Source: an uncultured Bacteroides sp. (lineage in GTDB: Bacteria; Bacteroidota; Bacteroidia; Bacteroidales; Bacteroidaceae). Taken from it: a stretch of DNA of 64,000 bases. The stretch is from positions 16,764 through 80,763 of the forward strand of contig CAAFUN010000112.1 in the NCBI GenBank assembly GCA_900766195.1, read 5' to 3'. Positions 36,281 through 45,722 of this stretch are shown here, in pieces; positions within the stretch are counted from its first letter, which is position 1; the number at the start of each line of letters is the position of its first letter. The position numbers and the translations under genes are program-made. The notes below the pieces were generated by a model. It saw only the letters and a program-made list of their open reading frames with translations. It had not been told where the DNA came from and ran no database searches.

Positions 36281-38482
36281 ATGAAAAAGTTAGTATTTAT
36301 GTGGGTACTGCTTCAAGCCACCTATATTTGGGCAGCACCGCAAATTATCAAACCGGACGTTCAAACAAAGACGTCCTTTGCCATCGTTATTGATGCCAAA
36401 AGTTATGAAAAGGCCAAAACTTTCGTAGATGCCTACCGCAAAGCGGTGGAAAAAGACGGAATGGGCACTTATATCTTGGCTGATGACTGGCAATCACCAC
36501 AAGAAATACGGCAATTGCTGGAAGAATTGTACCGACAGAAGAAAAGCCCATTGGAAGGAGCCGTTTTTGTAGGCGATATCCCTATCCCTATGATCAGAGA
36601 TGCTCAATTCTTGAGTTCTGCCTTCAAGATGGACCAACGTTTGGATTGGAAGCGCTCCAGCATTCCGTCGGACAGATACTACGACGACTTTGGCCTAAAA
36701 TTTGATTTTCTGAAACGGGATGAGCAGAAACCGCTTTACTTTTATTTCTCACTTTCTTCTGAATCTGCCCAATACATTCGTTCGGACATCTACTCTGCAC
36801 GCATAAAGCCGGTTGTAAAAGCCGGAACAGACAAATATGTCCTACTTGCCCGATACTTGGATAAAGTCGCTAAGGAACATGCTGTAGAAAATCCTATCAA
36901 CAGCCTTACCATGATGCGTGGACATGGCTATAACTCAGAAGCACGTGAAGCTTGGTCAGGTGAGCAACTCGCTCTCCACGAACAATTTCCTCAACTGTTT
37001 AAAGCCGGAAATACCGTACGTTTCGCTGATTTTGACTCTCAGTGGCCAGCAAAGGATTATTACCTGAGTGAAGTACAACGCGAAGATTTGGATATCGCAT
37101 TGTTCCATCATCACGGAGCAAGTGATACGCAATACCTGAATGGCTATAAAGAAGCGAGCGATCCCACTACCTCGATAGACAACATCAAACAATTCTTACG
37201 TGGAAAAATGAGAGATGCCAAAAGAAGGAAAAAGGATGTGGAAGAAACGATTCAGTATTACACCAAATCATTCGGCGTTCCACGTGAATGGCTCACAGAT
37301 GCTTTTGATCCTGCGCTAATAAAAAAAGACTCTCTGACCGATGCTTCACTTGACGTTCATTTGGAAGACCTCCAGCAACTCAATCCCAATGCACGCTTTG
37401 TGATGTTTGATGCCTGCTTCAACGGTTCTTTCTATGAAGATGACTATATAGCCGGTGAATATATCTTTGCTGATGGAAAGACAATAGTAACGCAAGCTAA
37501 TACTGTAAATACAATTCAGGATAAATGGCCGGATGAGTATCTCGGTCTGCTCAGTTACGGAGTACGTATAGGACAATGGCATAAACATGTACAATTTTTA
37601 GAGACACATCTCATAGGAGATCCTACCTATCACTTTAAAAATACCGGAGACCCGTCTCTTAACATTAATGAAGCTCTCACCATCTATGGAAAAGACAGCA
37701 AATACTGGAAAAAATTACTTCAATACCCTTCAGTAGACGTGCGCTGCATGGCTATGCGTAAGCTTTATGAAAATAAAGAAGCATCGCTACCTGCTTCACT
37801 TAAAAAGACATACGAAACCTCGGCATCAGGGATAGAAAGAATGGAAGCAATGAGATTGCTATTCCTCCTCAATGCTCCCGAATTAAGTGATGTATTGAAA
37901 CTGGCTGTGGATGACAGTTACGAGCTGGTACGCCGTTTTGCAGTAGAGTATATTACGGAACGAGGAACGAATGAGCTTATCCCAGCTTTAGTTAGAAGCA
38001 TTATGAACGATCGTACTTCACGCAGAGTGGCATACAAAGCTACGGATGGTTCAAAATTAATGGACCAGCAAAAACTACGTGAAGAAGTGGAAAGACAAGC
38101 AGCAGCTTCCAACCATTGGGTGAATAAAGAGAATTATATCACTTCTCTTATGGATAAGATTAGCAGACAACAGACCAGTAGCGAAAACGATATAAAAGCG
38201 CTTATGGATACTACCACCTCTAAAAAGGAGAAGAATTTCATTATCCGATCATATCGCAATAACCCTATTCACAGCGTCGTACCACAACTTTGCACCTTTG
38301 TAGAAGACGGTAACCGTGATTTGGAATTACGCGTAGCTACCCTTGAAGCCCTGAGCTGGTATACTCATTCGTGGCAGAAAGAAAACATAGTAGCTGCCTG
38401 TGATAAACTTATAGCCAATGACAAAAATCAAGCTATCCTATCACAAGCCAAAAGGACAAAAAACAGGCTGAACGTATTTTAA
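36281..38482 (+). CDS. Gingipain-like (clan CD) cysteine protease with HEAT repeats
   Basis: A 733-residue secreted protein (signal peptide ending IWAAP). The first two thirds have a caspase/gingipain-like fold: AVFVGDIPIP near 100, FHHHGASD with likely catalytic His278 before Gly279, and FDACFNGSF with likely catalytic Cys379. This His-Gly plus Asp-Ala-Cys pair is the hallmark of clan CD. The last third (about 470-733) is alpha-helical HEAT-like repeats (DVRCMAMRKLYEN, YELVRRFAVEYITERG). No gingipain-type C-terminal sorting domain is seen. As the last gene of the ECF/FecR operon, it likely cleaves a protein whose fragments or cargo are taken up by the receptor. Confidence 0.78.
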   Translation: MKKLVFMWVLLQATYIWAAPQIIKPDVQTKTSFAIVIDAKSYEKAKTFVDAYRKAVEKDGMGTYILADDWQSPQEIRQLLEELYRQKKSPLEGAVFVGDIPIPMIRDAQFLSSAFKMDQRLDWKRSSIPSDRYYDDFGLKFDFLKRDEQKPLYFYFSLSSESAQYIRSDIYSARIKPVVKAGTDKYVLLARYLDKVAKEHAVENPINSLTMMRGHGYNSEAREAWSGEQLALHEQFPQLFKAGNTVRFADFDSQWPAKDYYLSEVQREDLDIALFHHHGASDTQYLNGYKEASDPTTSIDNIKQFLRGKMRDAKRRKKDVEETIQYYTKSFGVPREWLTDAFDPALIKKDSLTDASLDVHLEDLQQLNPNARFVMFDACFNGSFYEDDYIAGEYIFADGKTIVTQANTVNTIQDKWPDEYLGLLSYGVRIGQWHKHVQFLETHLIGDPTYHFKNTGDPSLNINEALTIYGKDSKYWKKLLQYPSVDVRCMAMRKLYENKEASLPASLKKTYETSASGIERMEAMRLLFLLNAPELSDVLKLAVDDSYELVRRFAVEYITERGTNELIPALVRSIMNDRTSRRVAYKATDGSKLMDQQKLREEVERQAAASNHWVNKENYITSLMDKISRQQTSSENDIKALMDTTTSKKEKNFIIRSYRNNPIHSVVPQLCTFVEDGNRDLELRVATLEALSWYTHSWQKENIVAACDKLIANDKNQAILSQAKRTKNRLNVF

Positions 38483-38506
38483 GAAAGAAAATCATTAAAC
38501 ACAAAA

Positions 38507-38560
38507 ATAAAGAAGGAAGATCTTCTGTAAAAACGATTACAGAAGATCTTCCTTCTTTAT
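38507..38560. terminator. Bidirectional terminator, perfect 23-bp stem
   Basis: The arms 38507-38529 and 38538-38560 are perfect complements around an 8-base loop (AAAACGAT), with A- and T-rich ends. It lies between the convergent protease gene (plus) and PepSY gene (minus) and can terminate both. Confidence 0.88.
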
Positions 38561-38587
38561 AAAATATACAAACAAACTATCTTATGC

Positions 38588-39718
38588 TTATTTCCGCTTC
38601 TTTTTCCACCAGATTAGAAATCCACTAATGGGCAATAAAGTCCCGATCAGTCCGGCCAAGAAAGTAAGCAGCTTACCAATAGGCCCCATCCAGTTACCCG
38701 TATGGAGTACCCATATTGTATTTTCCAACTGATTACCTTTGATGACTGTCTGGGGTATATCTGTAGCCACCTTACCGGTGATGCGATCAAAAAAGATATT
38801 TTCAGGACTCTCCGCACTCTTCAAACCGATACGGTTGGACACTCTTACGGTGTAGTAAGGAGTATCCATCTTGTAAGTGGCTACTTGTACCTCTTTCTTG
38901 TTGGGATACATGCGGAATGCCTCATCTACTGCATCGTTAATGTGGAAAGTCGCATGAGATTTGTCTTCCTCGGTAAATACCCTTTCCGGTTTCCAATGAT
39001 GAGGATCAACCCCACCAAACAAACGCATAGTGGCATTACCCAGAGGTTCGAAAGCGATAATCAGCCCGGTGAAAATCAGAATCACAAAGAACAGTATCCC
39101 ATAGAAGCCAAACACTTTGTGAAAATCATAGTTCACCCGCTTGAAAGGGGCACGCCATTTCACAGTAAATGCTCCCTTACGCGCAGACTTGTTCCATTTG
39201 CGTGGCCACCACAGATAAATGCCTGTGATCAATTCTATCAGAAAAACCAGCGTGGCGATGTCAATGATCCATTGTCCTATTTTACCCAACAACAGCGAGT
39301 TGTGGAGATGAGCTACCGTATAAAAGAAATAGACTGTGGGGTCATCTTTCAGAATTTTTCCCGTATACGGATCCATATACACCATGCGCAACCCTATTTC
39401 TCTACTGTATGTATTGAAGCGGACACTGCGATGCGGATCACGGTATACCACCAGATAAGCAGGTGATTGCCTGTCGGGATAAGTTTCCTTTAAGCTCTCC
39501 ATCATTTTTTCCGCAGGAAGACGATTGGGCAACACCTCTTGTACGTAACGGGCATCTCCTGCCGACCATTCTATCAGTTCGTCACTGTAGACAAAAATTG
39601 TCCCTGTGATACAAACAAATATCAAAATCAATGCAGAAATAATACCCGGCCAAAGATGTAGCCATTTCATCAGCTGTTTAATGTGATTCTTGTTCTTTCT
39701 TACCGGATTAGTAGTCAT
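38588..39718 (-). CDS. PepSY-associated membrane protein, iron-uptake type
   Basis: A 376-residue inner membrane protein with four membrane segments: one near the N-terminus (about 20-42), one near 140-160, one near 195-220 and one at the end. It has two PepSY-like periplasmic parts (VYMDPYTGKIL, FFDRITGKVATD). Such proteins accompany siderophore receptors and probably help release or reduce iron in the periplasm. In Bacteroides thetaiotaomicron the XusC protein is of this type. It is encoded 30 bases downstream of the siderophore-type receptor on the same strand, so one operon is likely. No XusB-like lipoprotein is present here. Confidence 0.87.
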   Translation of the reverse strand: MTTNPVRKNKNHIKQLMKWLHLWPGIISALILIFVCITGTIFVYSDELIEWSAGDARYVQEVLPNRLPAEKMMESLKETYPDRQSPAYLVVYRDPHRSVRFNTYSREIGLRMVYMDPYTGKILKDDPTVYFFYTVAHLHNSLLLGKIGQWIIDIATLVFLIELITGIYLWWPRKWNKSARKGAFTVKWRAPFKRVNYDFHKVFGFYGILFFVILIFTGLIIAFEPLGNATMRLFGGVDPHHWKPERVFTEEDKSHATFHINDAVDEAFRMYPNKKEVQVATYKMDTPYYTVRVSNRIGLKSAESPENIFFDRITGKVATDIPQTVIKGNQLENTIWVLHTGNWMGPIGKLLTFLAGLIGTLLPISGFLIWWKKKRK

Positions 39719-39748
39719 AATTACGTTGTTTTAATAAAAAGATTCTGG

Positions 39749-42136
39749 TTAAAAACGATAAGTCACATTAGCCAGAAATTGTCTGGGTGCTTGCATCTCT
39801 GCATAAGCATCACCCAGAAAGTAACGCTTGTCGGTAAGGTTATTAATCTTTGCACCGATTCTAAAACCATCTGCTTCATAAAAGAGTGTAGCATCTAACT
39901 TTCCATAACCCGAAATAGTAAATAAGTTATTAGAGTCGAGGAAGCTGCTACTGGCAAAGTTACCACCTAAGCCCAGACCAAAACCTTTCAGGCTGCCGGA
40001 AGTCAGTTTATGCCCGATCCAGAAATTAGCCAGATGCCTTGGAGTAGCAATATCTCTCAACCCGTCAGCATCTCCTTTATGAAATTTATTATCATTGTAT
40101 CCGTATCCCAGAATAATATGCATTCCCGGCAGCGGATTGGCTATGACATCCATTTCAAAACCTTTACTCTTCTGCGAGCCATCCTGTACTGCATAACTTG
40201 CAGCTGCCGAACCCGGAGGCGAAGCTACCGTACGGATGCGATCTTCCACTTTAATGTGGTAAACACTCATTGTACTGCTGAGCTTTCCACCAAGTAATTC
40301 CAGCTTTACCCCACCTTCGTACTGAAACGCATGTTCGGGTTTAAAAGCCTTCATCTGGTTATCAGGAGTAGCAATCATCGGACCTTTATTGACGAATCCA
40401 TTCATATAATTACCAAACAATGATACTTGGTTCTTAACCACCTGATACACCAGACCTGCCTTGGGCGACCATGCAGATTGCATATATTTATTCTGTACGT
40501 CATCAAAACGGTCGAAACGAAGAGCAGCCATCACGTCAATCCTGTCGGTAAGATTGATCACATCCGATACATAGGCACTATAGGTTCGCGTAAAACGTCT
40601 GGAAGCTATCGCTCTGTCAGGATTAGCCATCAAAGAGTTATACTTGTCCAGATAAATAGGGAATGTAGCTCCGTGAATAGCTATATTGCCGGTAGTACTA
40701 TTGATCTTTTTATCGTATGCGTTAACCGTCATACGCGTATCAACAGTGGTTAGTTTGGTATAGTCCAATCCCACAAGTATGCGATTACGGAAAGGACCTA
40801 TCTTAAAATCACCGTTAAAGTTTTGCTGCACTTGCTGCGTTGTAAACACACTGGGAATGTGCATCATTCTTCTCGACAAACTATCGGTGCTGTTGATATC
40901 AAGAAATAGATAGTTGGCATCATTGTCCGTGCGCGCATAAGAGAACAAAGTATGTGAAGTCCACTTATCCGAAATTTTGTATACAGCTTCGCCAAAAAGG
41001 TTCAACACCTCCGCCTTACTGGTGACATCGTTTGAAGCAAAAGATTTATTCCAATCCAAATTCAGATCGTTAATGTTGTTCACCCCTGCCTTTTTTAAGT
41101 TTTTAGACAGGTTGATGTAAGACGTTGTACGGTTGGATTTAAAATACTCAGCCTCAATATTCAGTGTAAGTCGGTCATTTACCTTGAAAGTAAAAGTAGG
41201 ACTCACCATGAAAGTTTTATTCACACCGTAATCTTGAAAGCCGTTCTCTTTGTGTAGAGCTGTATTTATCCGGAACAGAGCCTTTCCTTTAGCATCTAGC
41301 GGAGTATTGTAGTCGGCAGAGATACGTCCTAATCCCCAAGCTCCACCTGTAAGGCTCACTTCGCCACCCGTACCGTTAAAAGCTTTTTTAGTGACACGGT
41401 TAATAAGACCTCCATAAGAAATCAGTGTAGAACCGAACAATGTAGCCGAAGGGCCTTTTATAACTTCCACACTTTCCAGATCTGCAGGATCGGAAAGCGA
41501 AACAAAATTGGTGGACATACCATTACGGATGGATCCGGCACCGTTTGCCCCTGCAAATCCGCGTAAGCGCATACTCAGTCCGGTACCTCCCGATCCTACC
41601 CCAAGAGTAGCGGCCGAAACACCGGGAGAAGAAGTGAGCACATTTCTGAAATCAACTGCTATCTGCTCTGCCAACAATTCTTTCGGAACCACTGTATAAA
41701 CCTGCGGATTCTCCAAATTTTTAATTGGCATGCGTGACACGTAATCAGATTTCTTTTGAGCAAACTTGCGAATCATACCGTTTACTACCACCTCACCTAG
41801 CATCTGTGCCGAAACGTCAATTTTCACAACCCCCAAATCGGTTGTATGTCCTGACTGAACCTGTACTTTCTGCTCCAAAGGTTTTCCTCCCAGGTAGGAG
41901 AACTTCAAGGTATAATTACCAGGCTTAAGATTCAATGAAAATACTCCATTTTCATCTGTATATCCCCCCACTGTTGTTCCTTTTACACTTACAGCAGCAG
42001 CCTCAACGGTTGTTTCATCTGCCAAAGAAACGACCTTACCCACAAGTTTCCCAGTTTGCGCATAACCGTAAGTTATGCTCGCCAATAAAAATATCAAGAT
42101 GGAAAAACGCTTCATTAAACTTGAAAAAATTCTCAT
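39749..42136 (-). CDS. TonB-dependent siderophore-type receptor
   Basis: A 795-residue receptor: signal peptide (ITYGYAQ), a carboxypeptidase-regulatory-like domain (about 30-110), plug (about 130-250; YTVVPKELLAEQ, VEVIKGPSATLFGSTLISYGGLINRVTKK) and a 22-strand-type barrel ending FLANVTYRF. The plug pattern (KGPSA-x-LFG then GG-x-INRVTK) is that of FhuA/FecA-like siderophore receptors. A start at 42115 would give a cleaner signal peptide and is possible. It is paired with the PepSY gene and probably controlled by the AraC gene upstream. It imports a ferric siderophore, perhaps one made by other bacteria. Confidence 0.92.
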   Translation of the reverse strand: MRIFSSLMKRFSILIFLLASITYGYAQTGKLVGKVVSLADETTVEAAAVSVKGTTVGGYTDENGVFSLNLKPGNYTLKFSYLGGKPLEQKVQVQSGHTTDLGVVKIDVSAQMLGEVVVNGMIRKFAQKKSDYVSRMPIKNLENPQVYTVVPKELLAEQIAVDFRNVLTSSPGVSAATLGVGSGGTGLSMRLRGFAGANGAGSIRNGMSTNFVSLSDPADLESVEVIKGPSATLFGSTLISYGGLINRVTKKAFNGTGGEVSLTGGAWGLGRISADYNTPLDAKGKALFRINTALHKENGFQDYGVNKTFMVSPTFTFKVNDRLTLNIEAEYFKSNRTTSYINLSKNLKKAGVNNINDLNLDWNKSFASNDVTSKAEVLNLFGEAVYKISDKWTSHTLFSYARTDNDANYLFLDINSTDSLSRRMMHIPSVFTTQQVQQNFNGDFKIGPFRNRILVGLDYTKLTTVDTRMTVNAYDKKINSTTGNIAIHGATFPIYLDKYNSLMANPDRAIASRRFTRTYSAYVSDVINLTDRIDVMAALRFDRFDDVQNKYMQSAWSPKAGLVYQVVKNQVSLFGNYMNGFVNKGPMIATPDNQMKAFKPEHAFQYEGGVKLELLGGKLSSTMSVYHIKVEDRIRTVASPPGSAAASYAVQDGSQKSKGFEMDVIANPLPGMHIILGYGYNDNKFHKGDADGLRDIATPRHLANFWIGHKLTSGSLKGFGLGLGGNFASSSFLDSNNLFTISGYGKLDATLFYEADGFRIGAKINNLTDKRYFLGDAYAEMQAPRQFLANVTYRF

Positions 42137-42173
42137 ATACTAATTTATTTATTATACCTAAAAAAACATCGCG

Positions 42174-42254
42174 CAAAGATAATTAGTAGATATAATCTGC
42201 ACAATCACCATAAACAGGCATATTGACTAATTGAAAATACCTATTTATGGTGAT
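42174..42254 (-). promoter_or_regulatory. Siderophore receptor promoter with 15-bp operator dyad
   Basis: On the minus strand TATCTTTG (42174-42181) is the -7 box and TTG (42202-42204) lies 20 bases upstream as a -33. The plus-strand arms at 42204-42218 and 42240-42254 (starting ATCACCATAAA and ending TTTATGGTGAT) are complementary at 14 of 15 positions with a 21-base spacer. The site borders the -33 box, where an activator would bind. Confidence 0.65.
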
Positions 42255-42298
42255 AAACTAGTTTTTCTCTGTTACAGAAAGAAAGAATAAAAACAGAC

Positions 42299-43171
42299 TC
42301 AGTCTAAGGATAATCTATTAACCTGCTTCCGGTACTCATCCGGAGTTAGTCTTGTTATTTCCTTGAATTGGCGATTAAAATGAGAGAGGTTATTATATCC
42401 CGATTCATAGGCTATTTGAGAGACTGGTAAAGAAGAATATGCCAGAAGTTTACAAGCATGTCCAACTCTTACTTCTGCCAAGCACCTAAAGATACTTTTA
42501 TCAGTAGAGCGTTTAAAGTAACGGCATAAAGCAGCAGGGTTAAGATTAACAAATGAAGCAACTTGCTGCAAGGTTATGTTTTCCCGAAAATGACTGAAAA
42601 TATAAGAATATACCCTATCAACAGGTTCTTGCGAGCCAAACTTATAATCTATTGATTTATAAGGGCTCTCGGACAGGAGTTTAAAATCGGGCGTTTTACT
42701 CAGTTTATCGAGTATCTGATAAAGCAGTATAATCCTATCTATGCCTGCCAACTTATCCACGTCCATTACCATGGCATAAATTTCATTCCACAACTGAGCG
42801 TTATAAAAGCGGATACCATGTTGGCTGCGCATTAAAAGATCATTAATCTCCGTATAATCGGGTATAGATTCCATTTCAGAAGGAAATATAGAAATAGGAA
42901 ACTGGAGTGCCTCTCCTGAACTGGTAGCTACTCCCCCATTCAAAACAGAGTCACAAAGATGTAGATGTGGAATATTACTGCCAATCAAAGCCAGATCACC
43001 CGGTTGATAAGAGGCTATACTATCTCCTACAAATTGTTTTCCCGTCCCCTTTGTAAAAATCATAATTTCAAATTCCGGATGTCTGTGCCTAGGCAAAACA
43101 AACTGAGAATACGAAATATGACTGAAAGAAGAGAACGAATCATGTATGATCTTTCTTTCCAGGACCGCCAT
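42299..43171 (-). CDS. AraC-family regulator with cupin sensor
   Basis: A 290-residue protein with an N-terminal cupin-like domain (about 15-100; HRHPEFEIMIFTKGTG, YQPGDLALIGSNIPH) and a C-terminal double helix-turn-helix (about 185-285; ENITLQQVASFVNLNPAALCRYFKR, QIAYESGYNNLSHFNRQFKEI). This is the usual build of sugar- or small-ligand-responsive AraC regulators. It is encoded upstream of the siderophore receptor on the same strand and divergent from the aldo/keto reductase gene, so either could be its target. Confidence 0.92.
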   Translation of the reverse strand: MAVLERKIIHDSFSSFSHISYSQFVLPRHRHPEFEIMIFTKGTGKQFVGDSIASYQPGDLALIGSNIPHLHLCDSVLNGGVATSSGEALQFPISIFPSEMESIPDYTEINDLLMRSQHGIRFYNAQLWNEIYAMVMDVDKLAGIDRIILLYQILDKLSKTPDFKLLSESPYKSIDYKFGSQEPVDRVYSYIFSHFRENITLQQVASFVNLNPAALCRYFKRSTDKSIFRCLAEVRVGHACKLLAYSSLPVSQIAYESGYNNLSHFNRQFKEITRLTPDEYRKQVNRLSLD

Positions 43172-43249
43172 AATCAGTTAAATACAGTTTAGGCAAATAT
43201 AATATATTATATGGCAAATATACCATTATCATCCTATGCATTTTAGCGT

Positions 43250-43257
43250 TATTTTTG
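43250..43257 (+). promoter_or_regulatory. Putative -7 box of the aldo/keto reductase gene
   Basis: TATTTTTG fits TAnnTTTG and lies 42 bases before the first ATG. The region (43172-43299) is shared with the divergent AraC regulator and is very AT-rich. No firm -33 element is seen. Confidence 0.4.
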
Positions 43258-43299
43258 CATAAGTATAATTCAAGTACAAAGCTTAACTAATAAATAGGT

Positions 43300-44334
43300 A
43301 TGATGGAATATAGAAATTTAGGAAATTCGGGACTTAAAGTTTCGGTTCTTTGTTTTGGAACGGCAACCTTTGGAGGAACAAACGGATTCGAGGGTTGGGG
43401 TAGCACACAAGTTACTGAAGCAAACAGACTGATTAATCTGTGTCTTGACGAGGGAGTAAATTTATTCGATACCGCTGACATTTATTCTCAGGGAGATTCT
43501 GAAAAAGTTTTAGGGAAAGCAATTGAAGGGATACGTCATAAACTGCTGATATCAACCAAAGCCACCTTCCCTATGGGTAAAGATGTCAATGCTTACGGTT
43601 CATCACGTTTTCATTTGATCGAAGCTTGCGAAAACAGTCTGAGAAGATTAAATACTGACCATATTGATGTATACCACATGCATGGATTTGATGGCAGCAC
43701 GCCTGTTGAAGAAACATTACGTGCTTTGGATGATTTAGTGACAAGTGGAAAAGTACGCTATATTGCTTGCTCCAATTTCTCCGGTTGGCATCTTATGAAA
43801 TCACTTAGCATAGCTGAAAAATACGGGTGGAGCAAATATATTTCCCATCAAGTGTATTACTCATTACTCAATAGGGAGTTTGAATGGGAACTTATGCCTT
43901 TGGGAATTGATCAAAAGATAGGCACCATGGTATGGAGTCCTTTGGCGTCAGGACGTCTAAGCGGGAAATACAGGAGAAACTCGGCTATACCGGAAAAGAG
44001 CCGTATAGCTGCCGGGACAAGCACAGTTCCTAAAGATGCCGCTCCTGAAGAGAGATTGTATGCAATTGTTGATGTCTTGGATGAGATAAGCCGGGAAACA
44101 GATAAATCTGTAGCACAAATTGCATTGAATTGGTTGTTGCAACGTCCTACAGTAAGCAGCATTATTGTTGGGGCGCGAACCGAAGAACAGCTGAAACAAA
44201 ATTTAGGTGCATCAGGATGGAGCTTAACTAAAGAGCAGGTTAGCCGACTTGACAAAGCCAGCGTAACACCTAAAATCTATCCTTACTGGCATCAGGATGA
44301 ACGTCCCGAATTACTCTCACAATTAAAGTTTTAA
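43300..44334 (+). CDS. Aldo/keto reductase
   Basis: A 344-residue cytoplasmic oxidoreductase with the AKR TIM-barrel pattern. It has NLFDTADIYSQGDSEKVLG (Asp and Tyr of the tetrad), LISTKAT (Lys), DVYHMHG (His), the NADPH-site segment SIIVGARTEEQL and ISHQVYYSLLNREFEWEL. Length and motifs resemble the YhdN/IolS-like group that reduces sugar or aldehyde substrates. Two ATG codons lie in a row at 43300 and 43303. It is divergent from the AraC gene, which may regulate it. Confidence 0.93.
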   Translation: MMEYRNLGNSGLKVSVLCFGTATFGGTNGFEGWGSTQVTEANRLINLCLDEGVNLFDTADIYSQGDSEKVLGKAIEGIRHKLLISTKATFPMGKDVNAYGSSRFHLIEACENSLRRLNTDHIDVYHMHGFDGSTPVEETLRALDDLVTSGKVRYIACSNFSGWHLMKSLSIAEKYGWSKYISHQVYYSLLNREFEWELMPLGIDQKIGTMVWSPLASGRLSGKYRRNSAIPEKSRIAAGTSTVPKDAAPEERLYAIVDVLDEISRETDKSVAQIALNWLLQRPTVSSIIVGARTEEQLKQNLGASGWSLTKEQVSRLDKASVTPKIYPYWHQDERPELLSQLKF

Positions 44335-44417
44335 CTAAAGAGCGTATTCAGAGAACCACGTTTTTTTTATACTAGTTGAAAGGACTTACTGTCCTGCAAT
44401 CATAAAGACAAAAGCGT

Positions 44418-45581
44418 ATGATACAATTAAAAAAATATCTGATAATTATACCTTTTTGTATAGCAACATTTTGTATCCCGGCATGTATTAGTTGCTCTTC
44501 TAATTCTACAAAGAGTATGGCAGAACAAAATAACAATGAAAATAAAATGATAGAAATCGTTGCGGAAATAAAACCTCCATATCCTGACATGTCGGGAATC
44601 GTTGTTACAAAAGATCATAGGATCTTTCTGACCTTTCCCCGGCATGCGGATAATCATAATCAATTCTCATTAGCAGAATATAAAGACGGGAAATGCATTC
44701 CGTTCCCCAATAAGGAAATGACTTATCCATCAGATAAACCATATGATCAATGGCTGGTTTCGCCTCATGGCATGACATTGGATGGCAAAGGCAACATTTG
44801 GGTAATAGACGACGGAAAGAGAGCAGGAATAAAAGGTATTCCTAAAGGAGCAGCAAAACTAGTGGGAATAAATCCGCAAAATAAAGAAGTTATAGCCCGT
44901 ATTGTCATAGAATCTCCGGCATTACACCAAGACTCACACCTTAATGATCTTAGGGTAGATCTTAATCACGGAAAAGAAGGCACCGCATTCATTACCAATT
45001 CGTCGTTTGGAGTAACAGGTTCAATAGTCGTTGTTGATATTGCTTCAGGAAAATCCAAAGAAGTTCTTGTCAACCACGAGTCAACCCGCATTCAACCGGG
45101 ATATATGGCATTTCTTGAAGGAGAACCAAGAGAATACCATGCATCCAATGTAACTCTGCCTTCGGGTGGAGCCGACGGGATAGCTCTCGTGGACAACCGC
45201 GTATATATCACGTCTATCACCGGGAGAGGCCTATATAGTATTTCTGCTGATTCATTGGCGAATTTTTCTTTATCCGAGAAAGAATTAAGTCAAGCAGTGA
45301 GATATGAAGGAGATCGTCCATCATGTGACGGATTGGCTGAAGGCATCAACGGAACAATATATTTTGGCGCTTACGAACAAATGGCTTTGGTAGAGCGAAG
45401 CAAAGACGGGAAATACAGTACCTTGGTTCAAGATAATCGACTGGGCTGGCCGGACGGCCTATTTTATACGACAGATGGATATTTATATGTCACTCTCGGA
45501 CAGTGGAACCGGCTTCCAGGATTTAATAACGGAATAGATTTAAGAAAGCCTCCTTTCCTTGTTATCAGAATAAAAGTTTAA
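44418..45581 (+). CDS. MRJP/yellow-like beta-propeller lipoprotein
   Basis: A 387-residue protein with a signal (CIATFCIPAC, lipobox-like, followed by more Cys). The body reads as a six-bladed beta-propeller: DMSGIVVTKDHRIFL, HGMTLDGKGNIWVIDDG, DLRVDLNHG, FITNSSFG, GADGIALVDNRVYITSITG, DGLFYTTDGYLYVT. The conserved segments fit the major royal jelly/yellow protein family, related to SMP-30-like lactonases. The substrate in bacteria is not known. It lies 83 bases after the aldo/keto reductase gene and may act on its product or precursor. Confidence 0.8.
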   Translation: MIQLKKYLIIIPFCIATFCIPACISCSSNSTKSMAEQNNNENKMIEIVAEIKPPYPDMSGIVVTKDHRIFLTFPRHADNHNQFSLAEYKDGKCIPFPNKEMTYPSDKPYDQWLVSPHGMTLDGKGNIWVIDDGKRAGIKGIPKGAAKLVGINPQNKEVIARIVIESPALHQDSHLNDLRVDLNHGKEGTAFITNSSFGVTGSIVVVDIASGKSKEVLVNHESTRIQPGYMAFLEGEPREYHASNVTLPSGGADGIALVDNRVYITSITGRGLYSISADSLANFSLSEKELSQAVRYEGDRPSCDGLAEGINGTIYFGAYEQMALVERSKDGKYSTLVQDNRLGWPDGLFYTTDGYLYVTLGQWNRLPGFNNGIDLRKPPFLVIRIKV

Positions 45582-45677
45582 TCCATCATTTTCCTATCAT
45601 TGCAATACTATTCTATTAAGACTTGCTAACTCTATAAATATCTTGCTCATAGCATAAAAGTTTAATGTCTTTTTCCT

Positions 45678-45685
45678 TATCTTTG
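45678..45685 (+). promoter_or_regulatory. -7 box of the purine uptake pair
   Basis: TATCTTTG followed by CA lies 37 bases before the DUF5020 start. An upstream TTTAATG at about 45661 is a poor -33, so this is supported mainly by the -7 match and position. Confidence 0.5.
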
Positions 45686-45722
45686 CAGCTTATTTTTCAC
45701 AATTAGCATATCTTAACACATC

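Noticed and set aside
38702..39466. 254-codon plus-strand open frame
   Set aside because: It is antisense to the PepSY gene, with composition typical of a shadow frame and no start signal.
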